In this document: positions 17,942 through 26,987 of the stretch, piece after piece | How the letters are laid out: each line of letters opens with the position of its first letter | How positions within the stretch are numbered: the first letter of the stretch is position 1 | Source: Terriglobia bacterium | Lineage (GTDB): Bacteria; Acidobacteriota; Terriglobia; Bryobacterales; UBA6623 | Direction: 5' to 3' | DNA: 60,424 bases | Assembly (NCBI GenBank): GCA_009841225.1 | Contig: VXMF01000026.1 | Location: 1 to 60,424 of the forward strand | Position numbers and translations under genes: made by a program | Notes under the pieces: model-generated | What the model was told of the DNA's origin: nothing | Databases searched by the model: none | Seen by the model: only the letters and a program-made list of their open reading frames with translations

Positions 17942-18619
17942 ATGTTGGGCGCGGTGCTTCGCTGGAGCCTCTTCACTAGTACCGTCCTAGCGCTGGTCTT
18001 GGTGCCTTTCTTGCTGTTCGAGGAGAGCATCGCGCGTCTCTCGGAAACGTTGCTGCAAGGCTCCGCAGGTCGGCTGTCGGTCGCTGTGGCCGTCGTGTTG
18101 CTGCTTGCCTCCGACCTGTTCGTGCCCGTCCCCTCGAGCTTAGTGGCGACAGCTTCGGGGCTATTGTTGGGTCTGGTGCCAGGCATGGCTGCCACGTGGG
18201 TCGGGATGCAATCCGGGGCGCTCGCCGGTTACGGCGTCGGCCGTCTGGCTGGCAGGCGGTTTGCCGCCCGCATAGTGGGCGAATCCGAGCTTCAGCGCGC
18301 CACCCGCGCTCATGCCCGCTGGGGCGGCCTTTTCCTGATTGCGTCACGGGCCGTGCCGGTTCTGGCCGAGGGTTCCGTTGTGATCGCGGGGGTGGCAAGC
18401 ATGCCGCTTCTGCGCTTCTTTGTTTGTGTCGGCATGTCGAATCTCGCGATTGCGGCGGTCTATGCGGGTGTGGGAGCATACGTCCGCGACGTCAACACAT
18501 TCTTGATGGCGTTTGCGGCTTCTATCCTGCTTCCCGGGTCTCTGATGCTGGGGCACCGGGCACTTGCCGGGCGAGCGGCACGCCGCTCCGCGGCCACGCA
18601 GTGGGGACGGACCCTCTGA
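17942..18619 (+). CDS. DedA/VTT-domain membrane protein
   Basis: A 225-residue inner-membrane protein with five or six hydrophobic segments. The VTT (SNARE-associated) core is visible as FVPVPSSLVATASGLLLG, GMQSGALAGYGVGRLAGRRF and the conserved FLIASRAVPVLAEGSVVIAGVASMPLLRF. DedA/TVP38 relatives are linked to lipid scrambling or undecaprenyl-phosphate recycling and membrane homeostasis; the specific role here is unknown. The next gene starts 23 nt downstream and probably belongs to the same transcript. Confidence 0.87.
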   Translation: MLGAVLRWSLFTSTVLALVLVPFLLFEESIARLSETLLQGSAGRLSVAVAVVLLLASDLFVPVPSSLVATASGLLLGLVPGMAATWVGMQSGALAGYGVGRLAGRRFAARIVGESELQRATRAHARWGGLFLIASRAVPVLAEGSVVIAGVASMPLLRFFVCVGMSNLAIAAVYAGVGAYVRDVNTFLMAFAASILLPGSLMLGHRALAGRAARRSAATQWGRTL

Positions 18620-18641
18620 TAGCTGGGCTGGGAGAGCGAGC

Positions 18642-19430
18642 ATGTCCCAAATGTTGCCCGGTGTGCTGACGCTCACTACTGACTTTGGCTACCGCGACCA
18701 CTATGTAGGGGCCATGAAGGGCGTGGTGGCCAGCCTCGCTCCGGGCGTGCAGGTCTTCGACATCACCCACGATGTGCCGAGCTTCGACATTGCCGAGGGC
18801 GCGTTCGCGATCGCGCAGGCATGGCGCAGCTATCCCGACGGCACGGTCCACGTGGTGGTCGTGGATCCCGGAGTCGGGTCGTCGCGGGCGCCCATAGCGG
18901 CAGCGGCGGGCCAGCATTTTTTCGTTGCACCGGACAACGGAGTGCTGTCGCAGGTCTTGGAGTCGGTCGGGGCGTCCCGTGTCCGCCGGGTCGAAACCCG
19001 GCACGGTCTGCGGGCGATGAGCCGCACGTTTCACGGGCGCGACCTGTTTGCCCCGGTCGCGGCTAGATTGGCCTCTGGTCTGAAGTTCGAGGATGTCGGC
19101 CCCAGCATGGCCGAACCGGTTCGGCTGCCGCCGGTCGTTGTCGCTGCCGGCATCGGGGCCGTACTCCACGTAGACCGGTTCGGGAACATCGTGACTAGCT
19201 TTCGTCCGGACCACCTGACCGACGGCGCAGGCCTGGAGATCGGCGGAACGGTCGTTGGCTCGCGAGCCGATTCGTATGCTGATGCTCCCGAAGGGGAACT
19301 GTTCCTGATCTTGGGTAGTTCTGGATTTGTGGAGATTTCCCTGAACCGGGGCAGCGCGGCCGCATCTCTGCGAGCGCGCGCGGGAGCGCGCGTCGCGCTG
19401 GCACGCCTTCGATCTGGCGAGGAAGTGTAG
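18642..19430 (+). CDS. SAM hydroxide adenosyltransferase (DUF62 family)
   Basis: A 262-residue enzyme predicted to hydrolyse S-adenosylmethionine to adenosine and methionine. The ATG at 18642 follows GGGAG with about 7-nt spacing, and the homology starts here. Family landmarks are LTTDFGYRDHYVGAMKGV, ITHDVPSFDIAEGAF, VVVDPGVGSSRAP, FVAPDNGVLSQVL, FHGRDLFAPVAARLA and HVDRFGNIVTSF. Fluorinases and chlorinases share the fold, but the length and the common DFG/DPGVGS sequence suit the hydroxide type. The fhs gene converges from the other side; any metabolic link is only suggestive. Confidence 0.92.
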   Translation: MSQMLPGVLTLTTDFGYRDHYVGAMKGVVASLAPGVQVFDITHDVPSFDIAEGAFAIAQAWRSYPDGTVHVVVVDPGVGSSRAPIAAAAGQHFFVAPDNGVLSQVLESVGASRVRRVETRHGLRAMSRTFHGRDLFAPVAARLASGLKFEDVGPSMAEPVRLPPVVVAAGIGAVLHVDRFGNIVTSFRPDHLTDGAGLEIGGTVVGSRADSYADAPEGELFLILGSSGFVEISLNRGSAAASLRARAGARVALARLRSGEEV

Positions 19431-19437
19431 CGTTCCC

Positions 19438-19485
19438 AGGGCCGAGCCGAGGTTGCGTCCTAGCGGCTGCCGCGGCCCTCGCTTT
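19438..19485 (+). terminator. Terminator after the SAM hydrolase gene
   Basis: AGGGCCG (19438-19444) pairs with CGGCCCT (19473-19479), with an inner AGCCG/CGGCT stem, and TTTT follows at 19482-19485. It starts 7 nt after the stop codon and lies between convergent genes, so it may serve both directions. Confidence 0.55.
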
Positions 19486-19505
19486 TCCGGCTAGACGCCG
19501 CAGAA

Positions 19506-21185
19506 CTAGCCCAGGCCTTCCACGAGTCCGTCGTCGGTGACGCGCATGGATTCCGCGGCGGGCACTCTAGGGAGTCCGGGCATCGTCATGATCTCCCCGC
19601 AGATGGCCACGACGAAACCGGCCCCCGACGACAAGCGAACCTCCCGAACGGGCACCGAATGCCCGCTCGGCGAACCTAGCAGCTTCGGATCGGCAGAGAA
19701 GCTGTACTGGGTCTTGGCCATGCATACCGGGAGCTTGCCGTAGCCGGCCTCATCCCAGCGGCTCAGCTGGCTGCGAACGCGCTTGCTCGCCTCGACGCCA
19801 TCGGCATGGTAGATCCGCCTCGCGACGACCTGCATCTTCTCGAGGAGGGGCATTTCGTCCGGATATAGCGGCGCGAATCGGCTCTCGCGCTTCCGCAGCA
19901 TTGCAATGACGTGACGCGCAAGCTCCTCCGCTCCCGCCGAGCCGTCCGCCCAGTGCGTGCAAGGGATCGCTTCGATGCCGCGGCCGCTCACGTAGGACTG
20001 GATGGTGGCAACCTCGTCATCAGTGTCCGTAGCGAAACGGTTGATTGCCACCACGGCCGGCACTCCGAACTGCCGGACGTTGTCGATGTGTCGACCTAGA
20101 TTGGCGCAGCCCTTCTCGACCGCGGCGGCGTTCTCGGCAGCGAGGTCATCCTTCCCGACTCCGCCATTCCACTTTAGAGCGCGCACGGTGGCGACGATTA
20201 CTGCCGCTTCGGGATTCAGCCCGGCGCCGCGGCACTTGATGTTGAAGAACTTCTCGGCTCCGAGGTCCGCGCCGAACCCGGCCTCGGTGACTACATAGTC
20301 CGCCAGCTTCAGCGCTGTCTTGGTTGCGATTACGGAATTGCAGCCGTGGGCGATATTTGCGAATGGGCCGCCATGGATGAACGCTGGGGTGTTCTCGATG
20401 GTCTGCGCGAGATTGGGTTGCATCGCGTCCCGCAGGAGCACGCTCATGGCACCATCAGCGCGGAGGTCACGGCAGTACACGGGAGAGCGGTCGGGGCGGT
20501 AGCCGACGATGATTTCGCCAAGGCGTCGTCTCAAGTCGCTCAGGTCGCTTGCCAGGCACAAGATGGCCATGATCTCGGAGGCGGCCGTGATGTCGAATCC
20601 AGTTTCGCGAGGGAACCCGTTGCGAACGCCTCCAAGCGAGCTGACGATTTGGCGTAATGCGCGGTCGTTCGTGTCGAGAACGCGCCGCCAGACCACTCGC
20701 CGGGTGTCGATACCCGCGTTGCCACGCCAGTGGATGCTGTTGTCAACCAGTGCAGCTAGCAAGTTGTGAGCGGCGGCAATCGCGTGAAAGTCTCCGGTGA
20801 AGTGGAGGTTTATGTCCTCCATCGGGACGACTTGAGCCCGGCCGCCGCCGGTGGCCCCTCCCTTCATCCCGAAACACGGGCCTAGCGAGGGCTCGCGCAA
20901 GCAGATTGCAGTCGTGTTGCCCAACTGGCTCAGGGCGTCGCCCAGGCCGACAGTGGTCGTGGTCTTGCCCTCGCCGGGAGGAGTCGGGTTCACCCCGGTA
21001 ACCAGGAGCAGCTTTCCGTTCGGTCGCTCGCCCAGCGAATCCGTGAACTGCCCGGACAGCTTTGCCTTGTCTCGCCCGAACGCAAGGACGTGCTCGCTCG
21101 GGACTCCAAGCTTGGCCGCAATCTCTTGTATCGGCTTGAGTCTGGCTGCACGCGCTATTTCGATGTCGGTGTTGAAAGAAGCCAT
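19506..21185 (-). CDS. fhs: Formate-tetrahydrofolate ligase
   Basis: A 559-residue ATP-dependent enzyme that makes 10-formyl-tetrahydrofolate from formate, feeding one-carbon units to purine synthesis and related pathways. Clear landmarks are the P-loop [18 protein letters not shown], the substrate region [56 protein letters not shown] and [22 protein letters not shown]. Length matches the family (about 555). The start at 21185 lies 25 residues before the first conserved block, as expected. No clear ribosome-binding site is seen. It is monocistronic, convergent with the SAM hydrolase gene. Confidence 0.97.
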   Translation of the reverse strand: MASFNTDIEIARAARLKPIQEIAAKLGVPSEHVLAFGRDKAKLSGQFTDSLGERPNGKLLLVTGVNPTPPGEGKTTTTVGLGDALSQLGNTTAICLREPSLGPCFGMKGGATGGGRAQVVPMEDINLHFTGDFHAIAAAHNLLAALVDNSIHWRGNAGIDTRRVVWRRVLDTNDRALRQIVSSLGGVRNGFPRETGFDITAASEIMAILCLASDLSDLRRRLGEIIVGYRPDRSPVYCRDLRADGAMSVLLRDAMQPNLAQTIENTPAFIHGGPFANIAHGCNSVIATKTALKLADYVVTEAGFGADLGAEKFFNIKCRGAGLNPEAAVIVATVRALKWNGGVGKDDLAAENAAAVEKGCANLGRHIDNVRQFGVPAVVAINRFATDTDDEVATIQSYVSGRGIEAIPCTHWADGSAGAEELARHVIAMLRKRESRFAPLYPDEMPLLEKMQVVARRIYHADGVEASKRVRSQLSRWDEAGYGKLPVCMAKTQYSFSADPKLLGSPSGHSVPVREVRLSSGAGFVVAICGEIMTMPGLPRVPAAESMRVTDDGLVEGLG

Positions 21186-21597
21186 AGGAAGCAGTCCGCT
21201 CCAGATCGACGAAGATTATTGGATTACGTGCTGTCAGGACCGACCCCAGCGAAGACTGTGGGCCGGCGAGGAATTGGCTGTCCGCTGAGAACCGCTAGGG
21301 CGGGGCACTTGTAGCGAGCCGTTTCGGCGAAGGCAGGCCTGCCGTCCAAAGGATGTCATAACACGAGAACGTCCTTGATATTTCGGATTGTAGCTGACAG
21401 GTTGAAATCTCGGGATCCGGAGTCGGATGGCGGGCGGCGTTAGACCGCTCGTGTTGCGCCGGGTCCGAGCTCCACAATTCAGCGGCCGCGGGGTGCGTGA
21501 AGAAGGCGCCCGTTGGGATTGTTTTCATCGTTGAGAGTAGCGCCCTGGCCGACGCTGCTCCATTGGCTGGGCTGGCGCGCCGGGTTTCGCTCTCTAG
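21186..21597. other. Intergenic region upstream of fhs
   Basis: 412 nt between the fhs start and the M23 peptidase stop, both on the minus strand. I see no gene with family resemblance. It probably holds the fhs promoter, but no convincing -35/-10 pair could be fixed. No known riboswitch consensus was recognised. Confidence 0.4.
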
Positions 21598-22461
21598 CTA
21601 GTCGGCGCGAGAAATGGGGTATGTATTTGGCTTGCTCCTGAGATAGCGGTAGGGATTAACGCTTAGCCCCTTGGAACTCACTTCGTAGTGGACATGTGCG
21701 CCCGTCGTGCGCCCGGTCGATCCGACGAAACCGATCAGCTCGCCACGCTGGACCGGCTGGCCGGGTCGAACAAGGTATTCCTTGAGATGTCCGTAGGTCG
21801 TGCTGAAGCCGTTCCTACCGTGGAGTATCTTCACACAGTTGCCGAGTCCGGCATCCCAGCCCGCCGTCGAGACGAATCCATCTGCCGTCGCCCGAACTGG
21901 GGAACCATACGGCGCGCTAATGTCGATCCCGCTGTGGAACACGCCCTTGCCGTGGAATGGGTCCAGGCGTCTTCCGTAGGTGCTGGTGATGTATCCCTTG
22001 ACTGGCCAGATCGAAGGTGTGGTGTTTGCCAGCAGGAACGAGCCGTCGACTGAAGAGCGGTCAAGCGCAATCTGGAGGCGGTCAAACTGGTTCATCGACG
22101 CGTAGTAGGCCGGGGCTAGATCCGAGCCGAAGGCATCTTCGCCCCTGGAGGCGTCGCGCTGAATGCCGTAGGCGATCGAGACTTGGTACGCCAAGCCACT
22201 CAGCGAGGCTAGCTGTTCCTCGCGCTCTTGCGAGGTCAGCACTAGGCTCTCGTACTCCTCGCGCAGCGCCTCGCTCTGGGAAAGCAGCCGCTCTGCCTCC
22301 TTCGCCTTCTTGAAGTATCCGGCCGCCAGGCCGATGGCGACCAGCAGCGCGACTACAACAAGGCTAGCGGCTACCTGCAATCCCCAGTGCGGGAGCTCGA
22401 AGCGCCCGAGACGCCCCAGCCTAGGGTGGGCAATAATGACTAGGAATCGTTTGTCTCGCAT
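21598..22461 (-). CDS. M23-family peptidoglycan endopeptidase, membrane-anchored
   Basis: A 287-residue protein with one N-terminal membrane segment (residues about 27-48, LQVAASLVVVALLVAIGLAAGYF). A coiled-coil (KKAKEAERLLSQSEALREEYESLVLTSQEREEQL) follows, then a C-terminal LytM/M23 zinc peptidase domain. The first zinc His and Asp are in FHSGIDISAPYGSPV and the later ones in GAHVHYEVSSKGLSVNPYRYL. Domain order and length resemble MepM/EnvC-like proteins that cleave peptidoglycan cross-links or activate amidases. Both zinc motifs look intact, so it is probably catalytic. A good promoter lies 79 nt upstream. Confidence 0.93.
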   Translation of the reverse strand: MRDKRFLVIIAHPRLGRLGRFELPHWGLQVAASLVVVALLVAIGLAAGYFKKAKEAERLLSQSEALREEYESLVLTSQEREEQLASLSGLAYQVSIAYGIQRDASRGEDAFGSDLAPAYYASMNQFDRLQIALDRSSVDGSFLLANTTPSIWPVKGYITSTYGRRLDPFHGKGVFHSGIDISAPYGSPVRATADGFVSTAGWDAGLGNCVKILHGRNGFSTTYGHLKEYLVRPGQPVQRGELIGFVGSTGRTTGAHVHYEVSSKGLSVNPYRYLRSKPNTYPISRAD

Positions 22462-22539
22462 GCGGAACCTAGTGCTGGCGCAGTGAACTGATCAATGCGC
22501 GCGAGCGACATTGCGCGATCTTGGGCCCCAAGTACCCAA

Positions 22540-22567
22540 GGTATACGACGGTCGACAGCGTTGTCAA
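22540..22567 (-). promoter_or_regulatory. Sigma-70-like promoter for the M23 peptidase gene
   Basis: On the minus strand TTGACA (22567-22562) is followed by a 16-nt spacer and TATACC (22545-22540). Transcription would start near 22533, giving a leader of about 70 nt before the ATG at 22461. Confidence 0.6.
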
Positions 22568-22633
22568 GTTGCGTTCCGGTCAAACAAAGCCTTCGCGATG
22601 TGCGATTTAGCGCGAATCGATTCGCGTTAGGCC

Positions 22634-23566
22634 ATGGAAGATCAGCTCATCCGGATGATTGAGGCCCTCTGGGCTGGCCGGGGCAACTCTCGCGTCGCGG
22701 TCGGCGGAGGGGACGACTGCGGTGTGCTGCGCGTGTCCGATGGCGCGGTTGATTGGCTGGTGACTTCGGACCAACTGATCCAGAACCGCCACTTCGTTCG
22801 GGATAGGCATCCCCCGCGGGATCTAGGCCGCAAGGCGCTTGTCCGATCGCTCAGCGACATAGCCGCGATGGGGGGCAGGCCGCTGTGCTTCTTGCAAACC
22901 GTCTGCCTGCCTGACTGGGCGGCGCGCTCGCAGTGGCACGAGGAATTCCAGCAGGGGTTGCGGGCAGCAGCGGACGATCTCGATCTCCCTGACCTGGCGT
23001 TGTTGGGAGGGGATGTTGCCGCCGGCGATCTGTTTGTCGCAACGGTGACCGCGATCGGGCAGGTCGCCGCGGGAACCGCTCTGTTGCGCAGCGGCGCTCG
23101 CCCGGGCGACCAGCTGTATGTGTCTGGTAGCTTGGGCGGCTCGGCACGAGGATTGGAGATCCTGCTCGGCGATCCCGACCCGCCGCTCGGCCACCCGGCC
23201 GTCCGGCGTCACTGCGCTCCCACCGCTAGACTTGCGCTGGGACGGACGTTGCGGGAACTTCCGGCAACAGCTGCTTTGGATCTCAGCGACGGGCTCTCGA
23301 TAGACGCTAATCGCCTGGCTGACGCCAGCAGTGTTGCACTGGTCATCGAAGCGTCACGCGTGCCTGTGTTTCCCAGCGCGGAGTTAGCCGACGCTCTGGT
23401 CTCAGGCGAAGAGTATGAGCTGTTGTTCACGTGCCACAGTGCTTGTGCAGGCTTGGAAGATTTAGATGTAACGGCGATCGGCAGGGTGGAAGTGGGATCG
23501 GGCGTCTGGCTGGAATCCGACGAAGGGCGACGGCGGCTCGGTCCCGAGGGATTCTCCCACTTCTGA
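22634..23566 (+). CDS. thiL: Thiamine-monophosphate kinase
   Basis: A 310-residue enzyme that phosphorylates thiamine monophosphate to thiamine diphosphate, the last step of thiamine cofactor synthesis. VAVGGGDDCGVLRVSDG, DWLVTSDQLIQNRHFVRD, KALVRSLSDIAAMGGRP, LLGGDVAAGDLFVATVTAIGQV and ALDLSDGLSIDANRLA are the standard ThiL metal- and ATP-binding motifs. Length is normal. It stands alone, divergent from the M23 gene. No other thiamine gene is in the window. Confidence 0.94.
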   Translation: MEDQLIRMIEALWAGRGNSRVAVGGGDDCGVLRVSDGAVDWLVTSDQLIQNRHFVRDRHPPRDLGRKALVRSLSDIAAMGGRPLCFLQTVCLPDWAARSQWHEEFQQGLRAAADDLDLPDLALLGGDVAAGDLFVATVTAIGQVAAGTALLRSGARPGDQLYVSGSLGGSARGLEILLGDPDPPLGHPAVRRHCAPTARLALGRTLRELPATAALDLSDGLSIDANRLADASSVALVIEASRVPVFPSAELADALVSGEEYELLFTCHSACAGLEDLDVTAIGRVEVGSGVWLESDEGRRRLGPEGFSHF

Positions 23567-23633
23567 AGGGGAACGCTCTTTTCGAGATGGCTGGCTTCTG
23601 CCGCCGACAGATGGGTTGCCGCGTATGCCCGCA

Positions 23634-23658
23634 CCCCCGAATGGTACGATCTCGGGGG
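23634..23658 (+). terminator. Hairpin downstream of thiL
   Basis: CCCCCGA (23634-23640) pairs with TCGGGGG (23652-23658) over an 11-nt loop, 67 nt after the thiL stop. No T-run follows. It could terminate thiL or mark the edge of the decayed region. Confidence 0.4.
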
Positions 23659-23742
23659 CGAGATCAGCGGCGATCTAGATGACCGCTCTGCCCCTGCCGG
23701 GAACGATCGCTTGCGAGTCTCTTCCGAGATGTAGTTCGGGCC

Positions 23743-24047
23743 TCAATCCAAGGCGCGACCTTGAAACACCGCAACTAGGGAGCTCGCGTCCAGTGCGGCC
23801 GTGAACCAAGCGACCAGCTCTCGGCCTGCGAAGCACTTGCTATACGGCTCAGGACCGCCTCCGGCAGCCTCCCAAATCGATGCTCACGGAGCCGGGTCAA
23901 TAGATCGGCCTTTCCCTTGGCCTCGCCTTGGGCCAGTCCTTCAGCCACGCCCTTGTCGAGCAGTTCCTGTACGACTTGACCTACCATCGTCTCTCCCCGG
24001 CCCGGCTTCGCCGCTTCTGCCGCCTCGCTCAATTTGTGCTCGCGCAC
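23743..24047 (-). pseudogene. C-terminal remnant of an Rpn/DUF4351-type protein, frameshifted
   Basis: Only the tail of a roughly 300-residue Rpn-type (recombination-promoting nuclease / putative transposase) protein is left. MVGQVVQELLDKGVAEGLAQ, GEAKGKADLLTRLREHRFG and LPEAVLSRIASASQAE match the characteristic repeated-Gly-Glu C-terminal region. An extra CT in a CTCT run at about 23818-23821 shifts the frame and brings an early stop at 23775. Read in the other frame, the next codons give ELVAWFTAALDASSLVAVF and stop at 23743, which completes the expected ending. The N-terminal nuclease domain is absent upstream, so this is a decayed gene. Confidence 0.7.
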
Positions 24048-24186
24048 ATTTCAGACGCTCATAAGCTACACCACCACCTGTCTCTCGAAGTCAGATTGGT
24101 CCGGTAGAGCCGCCCGTCTGGATGGCGGCGACCTCATCCCGTACCTGACGGGAGCGAACTGCACGCCGCCCCACGACCGGCTATAG

Positions 24187-24411
24187 TGGGCCAGGGCGGA
24201 GGGGCGCAGGCTCGCCGTGCGCACGGCGGAGCGAAAGATGGTTAAGGTTTACCCGTGTGATGGCGAGAGACCGACCGAGCTGTACGCGGTCGAAGAGAAT
24301 GCCGGCGAGAGGAGAGACCTCGCGAAGGAGGGAGCCGTCCAGGCGCCCGACCTGCTCGAAGCGGTGATGCCTTGGGCAGCCACGCATGCCAAGCCTCTGT
24401 GGGTACCCTAA
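24187..24411 (+). pseudogene. C-terminal remnant of a sulfatase
   Basis: An open stretch of 74 codons after an in-frame stop. RRLAVRTAERKMVKVYPCDGE, then PTELYAVEENAGERRDLAKE and DLLEAVMPWAATHAKPL, match the end of an arylsulfatase (the usual pattern is RT..YK.., ELYDL..DPGE..NLA). No catalytic core (CxPSR, metal ligands) is present upstream, so only the last domain remains. It sits next to another gene remnant, which suggests a decay-prone site. Confidence 0.6.
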
Positions 24412-24580
24412 GGGGCGGAGGCCGGAACGCTGGCGCGACCGGCCGGCTAGCGGCCCTCGCCCTTCCGAGCGGCGACATCCCATGCGTGGGAGTGATTGGT
24501 CGCGGGTCGGGGACGCGCGGGATGGCCACTACCGGGCCAGACTCCGCGGGGGTGGCGGCATGGCTTGGCTGGTTTTCCAG
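24412..24580. other. Short gap between a sulfatase remnant and the GlxA-type regulator
   Basis: A plus-strand frame gives DGHYRARLRGGGGMAWLVFQLK, which looks protein-like but short, and I could not assign it. It may be another decayed coding fragment. Nothing else is seen. Confidence 0.25.
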
Positions 24581-25582
24581 CTAAAGTCTTCGGAAACGTT
24601 GACGGTAGTCACTCGGAGCGACTCTCACGACGCGCTGGAATGAGCGTCTCATCGAGTCTGCGCTGCGAAAGCCGCACGTTGTCGAGATTTCATCCATCGA
24701 CTCGTCGGTTTCTTCAAGTCGCTGACGCGTAGCGTCGATTCGAAGCTTTTCAACGAACGCAGCAGGTGTCTGTCCGACCTCGTGCCGGAAAACGCGCGAG
24801 AAGTTGCGTAGGCTCATGTGAGCCCGCTCGGCCATCGCTTTCACGGAAAGGTCGCCAGACAGATTGTCCGCAGCCCACGCAACTAGCTCGTTGATCACGT
24901 GCCGCTCAGTGTGTTGTGATTCCAACGTCGCACTGAACTGGGACTGTCCGCCCGGGCGACGCATGAAGACTACTAGGTTTCGGGCGCATTCCAGTGCGAC
25001 CGCCTGTCCTAGATCTTCCTCGACAAGTGCTAGCGCTAGGTCTATACCCGCCGTGACGCCGGCAGACGTATAGACATTTCCGTCCTTTACAAATATCGAA
25101 TCGGCCTGGACATCGATTCTCGGGAAACGCGCAGCTAGATCCTCGGCACCCCGCCAGTGCGTTGTCGCTCTCTTGCCGTCAAGTAGTCCTGCCTCGGCGA
25201 GAAGAAAAGCCCCGCCGCAGATTGAAACGATACGGCGAGATCGATCGGCTAGCCGTTGCAGAACGGTTGAGGCATGTGTAGGCGTCTTTGCGACAAAGGC
25301 CAGGTCCGCAGCTGGAACGATCAGCGTGTCGATGACGCCACGGCAACGCCTGGCCGGCCGGTGGCTGCTCATCGAAATCCCCCCGCCAGAGGCAATAGTT
25401 GTAGAGCTGTCGCCGCTCACCAGCTCCAACTCGTACGGTGGCGATTCTCCGCTTGCGAGCCTGTTAGCCAGAGAGAACACTTCCCAAGGGCCGGCCAAGT
25501 CAAGCAGCACAACTTGAGGAAATGCCAGAAACACGACACGCTGTTTCTGGCCGCGTCTTGCGTTGTGTGCTGGATGCTTCAT
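24581..25582 (-). CDS. GlxA-family AraC-type transcriptional regulator (DJ-1/PfpI-like plus HTH)
   Basis: A 333-residue regulator. The N-terminal half is an amidotransferase-like (DJ-1/PfpI) sensor domain: RVVFLAFPQVVLLDLAGPWEVFSLANRL and IVSICGGAFLLAEAGLLDGKRATTHW. The C-terminal 100 residues carry two helix-turn-helix motifs of the AraC type (LSVKAMAERAHMSLRNFSRVFRHEVGQTPAAFVEKLRID ... DEISTTCGFRSADSMRRSFQRVVRVAPSDYRQRF). The start at 25582 gives the usual family length. It is divergent from a DJ-1/PfpI protein gene across a 116-nt shared promoter region, so it most likely controls that gene. G+C is lower than in neighbouring core genes. Confidence 0.9.
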   Translation of the reverse strand: MKHPAHNARRGQKQRVVFLAFPQVVLLDLAGPWEVFSLANRLASGESPPYELELVSGDSSTTIASGGGISMSSHRPARRCRGVIDTLIVPAADLAFVAKTPTHASTVLQRLADRSRRIVSICGGAFLLAEAGLLDGKRATTHWRGAEDLAARFPRIDVQADSIFVKDGNVYTSAGVTAGIDLALALVEEDLGQAVALECARNLVVFMRRPGGQSQFSATLESQHTERHVINELVAWAADNLSGDLSVKAMAERAHMSLRNFSRVFRHEVGQTPAAFVEKLRIDATRQRLEETDESMDEISTTCGFRSADSMRRSFQRVVRVAPSDYRQRFRRL

Positions 25583-25625
25583 GGCTCTAAGAGCACGTTT
25601 GGCTGATATCGTCGGAACATTGTCA

Positions 25626-25654
25626 TTTACGCCAACGCTGATGTCCAGTATATT
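25626..25654 (+). promoter_or_regulatory. Promoter for the Tat DJ-1/PfpI gene
   Basis: TTTACG (25626-25631), a 17-nt spacer and TATATT (25649-25654) lie in the divergent intergenic region, with a leader of about 38 nt to the ATG at 25699. The GlxA-type regulator probably binds nearby, but no operator repeat was clear. Confidence 0.45.
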
Positions 25655-25698
25655 TCGAAGAGCGGGCGCTATCGCCCATCCCACTAGTGAGGAGCGCG

Positions 25699-26550
25699 AT
25701 GGATAAAGGAAAGATCGACACCAACTTGAATCGGAGACGATTCGTATCAGCAGCCGCCATAGGGTCGGGTGTTGCCCTGATGGGATCAGGTCCAGCTAAC
25801 GCAAGCAAGATGAAGCTCCAAGAATCAAAGACGAAGTTGCCACCTCCGCACAAAGAGACGAAGCCGGAGGTCGCGATGCTCCTTTATCCAGGCGTCACGC
25901 TGCTGGATTTGATCGGTCCGCAGTCAGTACTTGCTCCATCGTGCAACGTTCATGTGGTTTGGAAGAATACGGATCTTCTGGAAACGGACAGTGGCATCGT
26001 CATGAAGGCAACCTCGACACTCGAAGAGTGCCCGGAAGACCTCGATGTATTGTTTGTGCCCGGGGGTGAGTTCAGCATCATGCGCGATGAAGGGGTGCTC
26101 CGCTTCCTTGCTGATCGCGGATCACGTGCAAGGTATGTGACGAGCGTTTGCGGGGGTTCGATTGTGTTAGGTGCCGCGGGACTACTTCAAGGATATGAAG
26201 CAACGTCGCATTGGTCGGCGCGGGACAAGCTAGCCCTTTTTGGTGCAACGCCGGTGGCAGCCAGACTGGTGCGCGATCGCAACCGCATAACAGGCGGCGG
26301 CGTAACGGCCGGCATCGACTTTGGCCTTGTGTTGTTAGCGGAACTGCTTGGAGAGGACGTAGCGAAACTGTCGCAACTGGCTTTGGAATACGATCCGGCC
26401 CCTCCCTTTGACGCGGGCACGCCTGAACAGGCCGGTCCTGAAATCATGGGCAAGATGCAGGAATGGCTCGGGCCCATGGGAGACGTTTTGACCCCGATGT
26501 GTGCCGCAGCGGCAAAGGACATGGGGAAATACACGCCGGTCGTAAACTAG
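25699..26550 (+). CDS. Tat-exported DJ-1/PfpI family protein (isonitrile hydratase-like)
   Basis: A 283-residue protein. The ATG at 25699 follows GAGGAG at 25689-25694. A twin-arginine signal (LNRRRFVSAAAIGSGVALMG) is followed by a DJ-1/PfpI domain: PEVAMLLYPGVTLLDLIGPQSVLA, LDVLFVPGGEFSIM and TSVCGGSIVLGAAGLLQGYEATSHW, with the nucleophile Cys in the SVCGGS elbow. ITGGGVTAGIDFGL closes the domain. Relatives include isonitrile hydratase InhA and GlxA-type sensors. Export of this family by Tat is unusual. It is probably regulated by the divergent GlxA-type regulator. Substrate unknown. Confidence 0.85.
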   Translation: MDKGKIDTNLNRRRFVSAAAIGSGVALMGSGPANASKMKLQESKTKLPPPHKETKPEVAMLLYPGVTLLDLIGPQSVLAPSCNVHVVWKNTDLLETDSGIVMKATSTLEECPEDLDVLFVPGGEFSIMRDEGVLRFLADRGSRARYVTSVCGGSIVLGAAGLLQGYEATSHWSARDKLALFGATPVAARLVRDRNRITGGGVTAGIDFGLVLLAELLGEDVAKLSQLALEYDPAPPFDAGTPEQAGPEIMGKMQEWLGPMGDVLTPMCAAAAKDMGKYTPVVN

Positions 26551-26693
26551 ATCGAGTCGTGAAGGAGTGACGAAACCGAATTTGAGGGCTCTTTTGCTAT
26601 GGATGCGTGCGCCGGCGCGTGGTTGGACTTTCTGTTGTGGCTTTCCTAGCGCTCTACGTGGCGAAATAGCAAGATTGGATTCACCGCTAAGAC

Positions 26694-26987
26694 ATGACGG
26701 GTCTTCGTCGAGCCGCGCTAGCTGAGGCTGCAACGCTGCTAGCGCTCTTCTGTGTCGCGATGCCCCTCAAGTACATCGCTGGAGCATCCTGGGCGGTGTC
26801 CGTGGCGGGATCCATCCATGGACTGCTGTTCATGGTGTTCGTCTGGTTCGTCGTTCGATCTTGGGCAGAGGGCCTGATCAATTGGCTTGGCGCCTTCCGA
26901 CTTTTCTTCGGAGCCCTGGTTCCGCTTGGTGGCGTAATCAACGAAAGATGGCTGCGCCGCCAAAGCGCTGAAGCTGCCGCACCGTGA
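26694..26987 (+). CDS. DUF3817-type small membrane protein
   Basis: A 97-residue protein with two to three hydrophobic segments. LRRAALAEAATLLALFCVAMPLKY, VAGSIHGLLFMVFV and GALVPLGGVINERWLRR match the DUF3817 pattern. Function unknown. The next gene starts in its stop codon (GTGA), so the pair is co-translated. It belongs to the lower-G+C block that starts at the GlxA-type regulator. Confidence 0.8.
   Translation: MTGLRRAALAEAATLLALFCVAMPLKYIAGASWAVSVAGSIHGLLFMVFVWFVVRSWAEGLINWLGAFRLFFGALVPLGGVINERWLRRQSAEAAAP

Noticed and set aside
21295..21528. Minus-strand open frame of 77 codons between the M23 gene and fhs
   Set aside because: Starts with ATG but lacks a ribosome-binding site and looks like random G+C-rich sequence.
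21186..21597. Riboswitch upstream of fhs
   Set aside because: No recognisable consensus (glycine, THF, SAM) and no clear terminator/antiterminator pair could be drawn.
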